64,000 bases of DNA, taken from positions 112,258,358 through 112,322,357 of the forward strand of contig NC_084794.1 of NCBI RefSeq assembly GCF_963169125.1. The letters run 5' to 3'. The stretch's first letter is position 1. Each line of letters begins with the position of its first letter. Source of the stretch: Humulus lupulus. Taxonomy: Eukaryota; Streptophyta; Magnoliopsida; Rosales; Cannabaceae. Below are positions 56,446 through 64,000 of the stretch, piece by piece. A program made the position numbers and the translations under genes. The notes beneath the pieces were generated by a model. That model had not been told where the DNA came from, did no database searches, and saw only the letters and a list, made by a program, of their open reading frames with translations.

Positions 56446-56463
56446 CTCTCAATGAAAGCACCA
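56446..56463 (-). other. Primer binding site of the non-autonomous Tat element
   Basis: On the - strand TGGTGCTTTCATTGAGAG follows the LTR end after three bases, identical to the site at 41533-41550. Sharing it with a gag-pol carrying Tat element supports cross-mobilisation. Confidence 0.8.
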
Positions 56464-56466
56464 GAA

Positions 56467-57084
56467 TGTTGACCCTTGATTTGGCCAACGACACGAAGTC
56501 AAGAATACGACAAGAGATGTGATAATAATAAAAAATGTAATCTAATGGCAAAGAGTAGACACAAACGATTTATAGTGGTTCGGCCCCAATAAATGATAAT
56601 GGCCTATGTCCACTTAATGCTATTATTAATATTGAATCCCAAGGTCGTGATCAAAGAACTAGGGTTCTTGAGTTTCACAAGCCTTATGGGAAATACAACT
56701 ATTTAGAGGATAATCGCACTGTATGCTCTTTCTCTCAGTATTCAAGAAAAAGATAAAAAAAAAGAAGCCAAAAGGTCCATTCCTTGAGCTATTTCATGCA
56801 TATTTATAGGCTCAAAGGGGGGTTACATGGGCCAAAAGGGCCTTAACTTTCCTTAATATTCATGTATCAAGGTAATAAAGAGGAAATAATCAACGTAATT
56901 ATTATAAGATTACAATCTTTAAAGAAAATAAACCGAATCATACGACCAGAGTGGTCGAATCTAATCGTGAAGTATTGTGAAGAAATGTGTAGCTGGTCGA
57001 TCATCGAACAACACCTCCTTGTTTTGACTCTGCCACTTGTGAGAAATCCTTGCCACGTCATCAGCAGCTGTTTTTAGGTAAACA
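56467..57084 (-). repeat. 5' LTR of the non-autonomous Tat element
   Basis: It parallels 52414-53035 throughout. It contains in + orientation CTATTTAGAGGATAATCGCACT and GTAGCTGGTCGATCAT stretches (given in part) that are nearly identical in both copies. Confidence 0.92.
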
Positions 57085-57860
57085 AGAAGAAATAGTGGGA
57101 GTTATGCCTTAAGTAAAGCTCATTATCTTAAGAAAGTGATTGACAAGTTTAGCTATCTTAAAATCAAAGAGGCATGTACACCATTTGATTAAAGCATAAA
57201 TCTTGAAAAGAACAATGGTAGAGCAGTAGCTCAACTTGACTTTACAAGTGCATTAGGGAGTCTAATGTACGTCGTTCATTGTACAAGAGCAGATAATACA
57301 TATGCGGTAAGTAAACTAAGTAGGTTTACTAGCAATACAAGTATCAAACATTGGAAGACAATTAAGAAAGGTCTAAGTACCTTAAGAGGACCAAGAAGCT
57401 AGACCTCCAATATTCAAAGTTTCCTAAGATACTTGAGGGATACTCTAATGCAAGTTGGATATTGAGTGTGGGAGACAATCTCTCCCCCATCGGTTGAGTG
57501 TTTATGCTCAAAAGGAAGAGTGGTTTATTAGGGCCTAAAGAAATAAACATATATTTCACATTCAACCATTGAGGGTGAGTTTATAATTCTAGCGGCAACT
57601 GGAAAAGAGGCTGAGTGGCTTAGGGATATCATAATTTCTCCATATGAGGTATCGACGATCTCGATACATTGTGATAGTCAAGCCATATTAGCTAGAGTTT
57701 GTAATGGCATATATAATGGGAAGTCTAGACATATAAGTCTAAGACATGAGTATGTGAGACAATTGATTCAACATGGAGTCATTTGAATCTCTAATATGGG
57801 AACTAGTGAGAACTTAGCAAATTCATTTACCAAACCTCTAGGGAGAGATTTGGTTAGTTC
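57085..57860 (+). pseudogene. Copia RNase H remnant, continuation of 51685-52413
   Basis: After the second AGAAG the copia frame resumes. Recognisable pieces are LGSLMYVVHCTRADNTYAVSKLS (57252 on), LQYSKFPKILEGYSNASW (57400 on), SVGDNLSP and, further on, FIILAATGKEAEWL, HIALDTLV-like text and ENLANSFTKPLGRDLV near 57810. Many stops are present. Confidence 0.75.
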
Positions 57861-57875
57861 TACAAATGTAGGGAT

Positions 57876-58226
57876 TGTTGTGATTAGTTAAATACATGGT
57901 GAAATTAGGCACGAAGAGGTGTAAAAACAATAATGATTTCACAAAAGTAAACATGTGAAAGTTGACTTTTGGTATAGGCATTTATAAATAATATTTTTGG
58001 CTCCAAAATTTTTATTTGGAGTGCATAAGAGTACACAAGAAGTCTGGGAGCATTTGAGGATGTTTATAGACAAAGTTTGGATCGTTATTACAGAGGCATC
58101 GATGATGTATCGCCTGGCCCTTGAAAATGGACTAAAACAGACCAGGTGATACATCGCCTCGTGCTAAGCAATGCATCTCCTGGTGCCAGATGACACATAC
58201 CTGGGTTGTCCATACGTGTTCGTACA
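57876..58226 (+). repeat. 3' LTR of second copia element, truncated
   Basis: It begins TGTTGTGATTAGTTAAATAC right after the end of RNase H and a short purine run (GTAGGGAT). It matches 48771 onward, and carries GATGTATCGCC and GGTGATACATCGCC near 58095-58160. A Tat LTR at 58227 cuts it. Confidence 0.8.
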
Positions 58227-58968
58227 TGTTGACGCGGTTTTTTGCCAATAGTAGATTTAGAAATCTAATAAGCTTATTTGTAAACTGTAATGATCTTATA
58301 AGAACCCTTTCGTACACACACAATTTTACGTGGTTCAGTGGTTAAAATCCACCTAGTCCACGACACAATATTATTGCTTTTCTCCCACAATTTCTGCAGA
58401 GTTTCAGTAATACAAAAAGACCGTCCCCTTCCCTGTCCGTTATCCCTAATATTTATAGTGGAATTTCCTACACAAGTTTGAGTAACCGTGTGAATAAATA
58501 AGGTATATGTTTAATACAGATTATTCCCATTTACATTGGGATATGATTGCATAACATAATATCCTTCTGCTATCTCGGATAATAAATGATAAATCTGCAA
58601 TACAGCCCGGGCATTAATGAGCCTATAAGGAGCCTCCAAGTTTCTTGAGATCCTTCTGTATGCGTTCTGACCAAGTTTCCACGAGGTGACTATCTTCATC
58701 GAGCTGGTGATAAAAGATTATCCGAAGCTTAGTTCGTATTAACTTCAGAGTGCCCAAAGGGGGATTTGGCCACTATATGTCTCAAACTGGACCGTTATCC
58801 TAAGAGGCGACCTAGTAATAACCTGAATGTTGTATTGCCAAGTCCCAACTCGAGCTGCTCACATCATTGTTAACTAGAGGTTCTACTTGGCTGCTTTTCC
58901 ATATATTCATCTGCCAGTTGTACCCCTAGCTGAGTGACTAGACTCGTGCTAATTTTTAGGGTACAACA
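58227..58968 (-). repeat. 3' LTR of the rightmost Tat element, 742 bp
   Basis: In + coordinates it begins TGTTGACGCGGTTTTTTGCC, like TGTTGACGTGGTTCTTCGCC at 41553, and ends AGGGTACAACA. So in element direction it is TGTTGTACCC...CGTCAACA. Confidence 0.85.
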
Positions 58969-58980
58969 TTTGCCCCCAAG
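58969..58980 (-). other. Polypurine tract of the rightmost Tat element
   Basis: TTTGCCCCCAAG in + coordinates, CTTGGGGGCAAA in element direction, directly next to the LTR start. Confidence 0.8.
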
Positions 58981-59234
58981 CTCCTGCTCGTGCTTGATGT
59001 CATCACTTCCTGACATGCACAGTAAGGGCTTTTAGGTTTCTGCCATGTAAAATCGTGCTTGCCTACTACTCAAGTGTTGGACACGTGGTCGTCTATAATT
59101 GGCATCCGTTCAGGTTTCGAGGACTGTGAAGACTGTCCTGTCAACTTTTTGCCGTCGTATGGCTCATTTAATCTTGGCCTTTGGATCTCGAGTTGTCCCA
59201 ATTGGATGGCCTAAATTAATTCTTGAAGTTTACG

Positions 59235-59242
59235 TATAAATA
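59235..59242 (+). promoter_or_regulatory. TATA box of the antisense gene
   Basis: ACGTATAAATAGGGAG is a strong plant TATA box about 30 bp before a leader with TTTGCAATCAAAAACTTTC, CTTTTCCCAAAACCC and CTTCATCGCCCTTC. The layout is like that at 53269. Confidence 0.65.
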
Positions 59243-59249
59243 GGGAGAT

Positions 59250-59834
59250 CAGACCTGAACCTTACAACCTTTGCAATCAAAAACTTTCTTTTCAGAAACA
59301 AAATTTCCCTTTTTCTCTCATACTTTTCCCAAAACCCTTCATCGCCCTTCAAACTTTCAGAAGCTTTTAAGGAGCTTCCAGTGGATGTATTGACATTCTC
59401 TTTGAAAGAACATATAAACTATAAGCATTTCCTCATCTGGTTTGAATATTTCATTTCTTTATTTTTCAGTGAGTTTTTTACTTCAAAAAACGTTCTGTAT
59501 TCCATATTGTTTCACGTTCTGGTCATGTCCGTGTTTAAATAGGGTTTGGTTTATGCTAAATGAACGAGGCTAGGCTTGTTTAGAAATAAGGTATTCATAA
59601 AGCTGGGCAAATTTTATGGGTTTTACAAAGAAAATGTCACTGGTAAATCAATTAGAATACTTGTTTGGATGTAGAAGCCGAGAGAGTTTTAGGTTCGGTT
59701 CTGGGTAGCTTAAGGGTCAGATTCCTTGAGCGGTTTTGCATTAAACCGCTTTCAAAAGAAAAGTAGTGGGTCTGACGAGTTTGACAAACGAATCCCAAAG
59801 TATCATGGAATTTCATGAATTCAAAGCGCCTAGG
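59250..59834 (+). other. Leader of the antisense gene, up to the solo LTR
   Basis: CT-rich 5' leader followed by what looks like intron sequence. No coding sequence is recognised before the solo LTR. The leader probably resumes at 62149-62290. Confidence 0.45.
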
Positions 59835-59839
59835 ACCAC

Positions 59840-62143
59840 TGTAACGCCCTGGATAGCCAAGACCGCTACACTGTATGTTTATAAAGGTGTGAGACTTGCT
59901 AATCAAGTCATTTAATCAAAACGTGTCATTAGTTAAAGTGTTCTAGGGCTAAAAGACATTTTGGCCACAAAAGATGCATTTTATAAAACATAAACAATTT
60001 ACAGAAGGGATCCCCAAACAGAACAATGTTTAAAAGTTGGTTTACAAAATGCAACAGTTAATAGTAAACATTAGCCATACTAAGGCAAAACACAAGGTTC
60101 TGGTCCTCTCGTCCCTATAATCTCCTCAACCGTGGCAGTTGAGTTGCCTGACATGTACATTCACCCTGTAGAGCTCTCCAATCAAGGTTGATCGATCTTT
60201 CCCTTGCCTTTACCTGCACCACGCAGCACCCGCGAGCCAAGGCCCAGCAAGAAAACAACATACACATCATAAACAATATTATCAGACATATATTCCAATA
60301 AGCATGTTCAGATATTCAATCCACAGCATATAAGCACACTTCAAGGTATAGGTAACCTCATCTATACTCAGATTATTCAACAATCTCATTAAGCACATTC
60401 ATAGCCAAGTATAACAATCAATTAACACAAATACTAGGGTCGACACCTTAGGTCGCACCCTCTGTTTAACCCACTAACTCCGGCCCGCTTAAACCGAGCT
60501 CAGTGCATAATAAGCTGTCCCCGGATACCAGTGTCCGAGCCGTGCCAATTTCACAAGTTAACCGTGGCACGCTTAGGCCGTTGGTTACAATTTACATGGC
60601 ATAATACCATTCTTTCAATCATATATATCAGGGAGCCCTTAGTCCCATTCAAATATTCAACCGGGTGTAGTTTTCTTACCTTTAGCTTCTAGATGAATTA
60701 GCTACGGGCGATACTCCTTGAGCGCTATCCGATCCTCGAGCCCTAGCTTAGCACCTATTCATAACCATGATGAAAAATACCATTAACAATCTTAAATGAG
60801 TTTCCAAACCAAGTTCTAGTCCCCGGAACATTGAACTTCACCAAATATGGTAAAAGATTCAATCCCGAGCACCCTAGGTTAAATTCCCAAGCCTAAAATC
60901 TCAAAATCCCAAAATCCCTTAAGCGCCCCGGCATAGGCCACCCATGCTGCGGCATGGCCCCCAAACAGAACCACCTAGGGCACAAAAGCAGGTAAGGGCC
61001 GTGGCATTGCTTGGACCATGCCGCGGCCCGCCCTCCTTCCTCAGCATGCAACAGCCTTGAAGGGCCGCGACTCACCAAGAACCATGCCGCGGCCCAACCC
61101 TCCAAACCCAGAAAAAACCACCATTTTCAATCTCTAAACCTCACCTTAAGCCATCCCAAAGCCCCCAACTCAAAACCAACTAATAATAACAACATTAGAA
61201 TGATTTAAACAACACAACTCCACCAAAAATCCAGCCTAACACGCACCAAAATCCCAATTCCAATTTCTGAGATTTCAAACCCACAGAACTCAAAACCAGT
61301 CATGAAAACTCTCAAATTCAACCATCAAACTTTAAATTAAACCTTACCTCAGCTGTAGAATCGTTTCTCCAAGAGTCCCCTGACCTATCTTCAAAGTTTC
61401 AAGCCTCAATTTTCCACCTTAAATGCCAAAACCACAGATATTTAAAACTCAGCCATTTCTCTAAATTCCTAACCTCAGAAATGAAAAATTCAAAGCTTAC
61501 CTTGGCTCTATCACAGACCTTGATTAGTTCCTGAGCTAATCCTCCAGATTATTCCCTTCAATTCCCAAGTATTCAACTTGATTCTTTTGAAAATTCAGAG
61601 TTTTTCCTTTGCTAAGAGAGAGAAGGAGAGATAGGGTCGGTTTACACTTTCTGTCTAATATTTTCTAAGTCTTCCAAGTATATCCTTAGATGATTAAACT
61701 AATCCCAAAGCTCGGGGTGCTGGAAACGTCCCCGAGGGCAAAACAGTAAAATCCCCCAATAATCCCGCCTAAACATCCTAACCTCAAATATATCTCCAAT
61801 TATTTATTTTCATCACCCGATAGTCTGAATCACTACCCGATACCTAAAATACTCCCTGACTTGTCCAAAGTCAATTATAATGCTCAGTTGTGACTTTCCC
61901 CGCTATCTAGCCCTAGGATCGCCTCGAGTTGCCGGCTGCAGAGTTATCCACATAATAATGTGGTTCTCACATATACAACATGTCTATTTCATATTATCAC
62001 ATAATATCATCAATTATCATAAACACACTATTAATCATATAATTACACATTTAAATCAATAACATTCATTCTAATCCCAATTATGCCATCCCAGCACACT
62101 AATCAAGGCCCTTAAGCCTTATTAGCAAATTTGGGTCGTTACA
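59840..62143 (-). mobile_element. Solo LTR, 2.3 kb, second copy, chromovirus-like
   Basis: In + coordinates it starts TGTAACGCCCTGGATA and ends TTGGGTCGTTACA, so in its own direction it begins TGTAACGACCCAAA like 25407. ACCAC flanks both sides (59835-59839 and 62144-62148), a perfect 5 bp duplication. Its 2304 bp carry no open frame of note. It contains a cluster of GCCGCGGCCC words at about 60940-61100, the counterpart of 26490-26680 in the first copy. Confidence 0.87.
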
Positions 62144-62317
62144 ACCACGCTTGGAACCACGCATTAATGCTAGGAGACATCTTTAGCTCTTGCAAATTTT
62201 AAATCACAAAAAGTAAACCACTTAAACCCTCAGATCACCATACATTTATCGCCGTAGCTAGTAATTGTCTTAGGTCGCCACTAATAGGCCGCTTTGTCAT
62301 CAGGCAAGCTAGATCGT

Positions 62318-62352
62318 CCCCCCCCCCCCCCCCCCCCCCCCCCCAAAAAAAA
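62318..62352 (+). repeat. Homopolymer: 27 C followed by 8 A
   Basis: An uninterrupted C run from 62318 to 62344 and an A run to 62352. It lies at the 5' edge of the antisense coding part and would encode polyproline-lysine in one frame. Its true length is uncertain because such runs are prone to slippage and sequencing error. Confidence 0.9.
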
Positions 62353-64000
62353 GAAAAACATCGCGAGCTCCTTTGCTCAGAGCAAGAATAAGGGAAAGCA
62401 GGTCGCATCTGACTCTCCAATTCCTCGTTTCGGCCCTATTGTGGAGAGGGAGCTTGTCATTGACCCCAACGCTTTCTTCGAGGCCGAGCACATAGTGTCC
62501 TGGATAACAACACAGGGGAAAGTTAACAAAATCCTGCTAAGCCACGACATTGAGATGGGAGTTAATGGCCTCCTTGCCTAACCTCCATTGGAAGGAGAGC
62601 GGAGCTGCGCCCCTCTCCAAGATGACTATGGGTCTTGGAGTGATGAGCACCTAATGGTAGGTGCATTCGTCCCACTAGACCAGTACTTCATAGATTTCCT
62701 GAACTACGTTGAACTGGCTCCGTTCCAGCTCCCCCCAAATTCGTATAGACTTTTGGTGGGGTTAAAATATTTGTTTTAGAGGCATGAGTGGGAGGTCCCC
62801 ACTTCAGAAGATATTATGTATTTCTTCTACCTCAAGGCCAGTCCTGATCAGAATGGGCGAGGTGACAACTTTTACTACCTCACTCACTTCCCCAATTCAA
62901 CATTTATCATCGACCTCCCCAGCCACCCAAATGACTGTAAAGACCAGTTCTTTATGTCAAATGGGTTCAAGAATTGCGAGCACTGATACTTCAACCGCCC
63001 TCGTAAGTCTTCTAACTTTATGAATTCAGTACGTGAACTCTCTTATCACTTTCATTTTTTTTTTGTTTAAGTATTCTAACTAATTTTGTTCCTTGTGCAG
63101 CTATATTTGCGAGGGCAGAGCGGTCTGAGACCCTTTGGGGTTAGTACGAGACACTGTCTAATCTTCCTCCAAAGGAGAAGGACTTCCGTCAGGTTGTGAA
63201 TGATTCTACCATGGTGGCCTGCAACCTGATCAGCAAGGGCCAGACGCTGGCTCTCAGGAGCCGAGGTCCACTTCCTATTATTCTCGAGCTCCCCCCTCCT
63301 CAAGGAGTCTTGCCCACAATTGAAGAGACTGAGGAGGAAGAGGATACGGCATCGCCGGTGCGCAAGAGGTGAGCTCCTGAAGATGATTAAGGTTCTGATC
63401 TAGAGTGAGCTGCATCCGTGGCAGCAGCCGACCCCTCCAGCCAAGGTAACCCATATAGAGAATTAGATTAGGTTGCTACCAATTTTAGGCTATTTCGCTT
63501 CAACCCCAACCTACTCGTTAATTGCCATCCTACTGACCCAGACCTAAACATAACACTCCTTCAGTGTGTGAATCATTTGGTGGTACGCTATCACCATAGT
63601 TATCCCAAATGTACCATTGTGGTTGACAACACTCTCCATTTTAGGTCCTCAATTTTTTAGGAGTATGGGACAAACCATAGGACTTGGCCTTCCTTGCGTC
63701 AGGGTGTTTTGTCCCCTGGTTTTAGGCAGTATGTAGATGAGTCCAGCCCAGAGGAAGAACCTTAACAACCTAGGACTCAGGGTGTAATACTTTTAGACTC
63801 TCCCCCACCTCTAGTAATCCAAGAGTTAGAGGTTATACCTAGTCCAGTCCATTCCGAGCTGATCGTAGTAGATTCCTCCTCTAGCTCAAAGGGTAGGGTT
63901 CTTACTCTTGTTCTTGTCTTTGCATTACTTTGATTAATTATCCTTTGTATCTGAATCTTCTACTCGTTCTTTTCAGGCAAAAATATGGACTTGCCAGATG
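62345..64000 (+). pseudogene. Tat antisense gene, cut by window end
   Basis: After the C/A run: IPRFGPIVERELVIDP, FFEAEHIVSWITT, a TAA at 62579-62581, then SCAPLQDDYGSWSDEHLMVGAF, YFIDFLNYVELAPFQLPPNSYRLL, GDNFYYLTHFPNSTF and FFMSNGFKNCEH. An intron runs from GTAAGT at 63002 to TTGTGCAG ending about 63100; joining gives RPPIFARAERSETL in frame. The acidic part EEEEDTASPVRKR, then NPNLLVNCHPTDPD and YGTNHRTWPSLRQG follow. Near the end a donor at about 63892 (GGTAGGG) and TTTTCAG at 63976 lead to an exon starting NMDLPD. The start codon is not resolved and several stops are present. Homologous to 32941-35612. Confidence 0.75.

Larger units (their letters stand above)
52414..57084 (-). mobile_element. 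Non-autonomous Tat derivative, 4.67 kb, complete with TSD
   Basis: Two LTRs of 622 bp (52414-53035) and 618 bp (56467-57084) flank it, with AGAAG on both sides (52409-52413 and 57085-57089), a perfect duplication. On the - strand it keeps the primer site, the N-terminal part of gag (to about 55290) and the polypurine tract, and on the + strand the antisense gene with its TATA box. The rest of gag and all of protease, RT, RNase H and integrase are absent, so it must have moved with enzymes from an intact Tat element. The LTRs look alike over their whole length, which suggests a fairly young insertion. Confidence 0.92.
48771..58226 (+). mobile_element. Ty1/copia element, split by a non-autonomous Tat element
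   Basis: 5' LTR from 48771, then gag scraps, protease, integrase and RT to 52413; the Tat element occupies 52414-57084; RNase H continues at 57085-57860 and the 3' LTR starts at 57876 and is cut at 58226 by another Tat LTR. The 5' and 3' LTRs pair better with each other (shared GTTGACTTTTG and CATAAGAGTAC-type words) than with the LTR at 47862. All domains are decayed, so this is one of the oldest elements in the window. Confidence 0.82.
58227..64000 (-). mobile_element. Tat Ty3 element, 3' part, continuing past the window
   Basis: In - direction the 3' LTR (58968-58227) is preceded by a polypurine tract and the antisense gene on +. Pol and gag would lie beyond 64000. It inserted into the copia LTR at 58226. 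A 2.3 kb solo LTR sits in the leader of its antisense gene. Confidence 0.8.

Noticed and set aside
62294..62581. Start of the antisense gene at a TTG before the C run
   Set aside because: The polyproline start is produced by the homopolymer and has no ATG; other copies have no such N-terminus.
1..64000. CRISPR arrays, bacterial operons, Shine-Dalgarno sites, rRNA or tRNA genes
   Set aside because: The window is plant nuclear DNA. The tandem repeats found lack regular spacers, and no cloverleaf or rRNA core stretch was recognised by eye.

Overview
This is a stretch of plant nuclear DNA, most likely from a eudicot. The basis is Ty1/copia and Ty3/gypsy retrotransposons with plant-type domains, a Mutator-like element (MULE) with a SWIM-finger transposase, GT-AG introns and AT-rich intergenic DNA. 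I found no convincing cellular gene. Almost everything is a nested, decayed stack of transposable elements, so most entries are pseudogenes or element parts. The species cannot be named from the sequence.

Layout. 1-10423: the 3' part of a Tat-lineage Ty3 element on the + strand (gag remnant, protease, RT, two RNase H domains, integrase, a minisatellite in the 3' non-coding part, an antisense gene with its own TATA box, PPT and 3' LTR). 10424-16027: AT-rich DNA with a diverged higher-order tandem repeat. 16033-21994: a solo Tat LTR (target duplication ATAAC) split by a 5.3 kb MULE with ~330 bp inverted repeats, a broken transposase and an antisense GRF-type zinc-finger gene. 22176-22524: a CACTA-like MITE. 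23700-25177: LTR scraps. 25178-32774: a copia element on the - strand, split by a 2.3 kb chromovirus-type solo LTR (25407-27705, duplication TGTTC). 32775-36529: a Tat fragment on the - strand. 36530-46261: a copia element on the + strand with both LTRs, split by a Tat gag-protease fragment plus LTR (38578-42316). 47110-47861: a gypsy integrase scrap. 47862-48765: a solo copia LTR. 48771-58226: another + strand copia element, split by a complete 4.7 kb non-autonomous Tat derivative (52414-57084, duplication AGAAG). 58227-64000: the 3' LTR and antisense gene of a further - strand Tat element, itself carrying a second 2.3 kb solo LTR (59840-62143, duplication ACCAC).

The recurring theme is the Tat antisense gene. 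Four copies occur (6008-8542 -, 32941-35612 +, 53924-55210 +, 62345-64000 +), always between pol and the 3' LTR and opposite to the element's genes. They share an N-terminal domain like the family called 'putative gypsy type transposon'. Two also show the same coiled coil and C-terminal block, at least two share an intron position, and three have a TATAAAT box upstream. One element has lost all of pol but kept this gene. That conservation and the two-gene MULE are the most interesting signals here.
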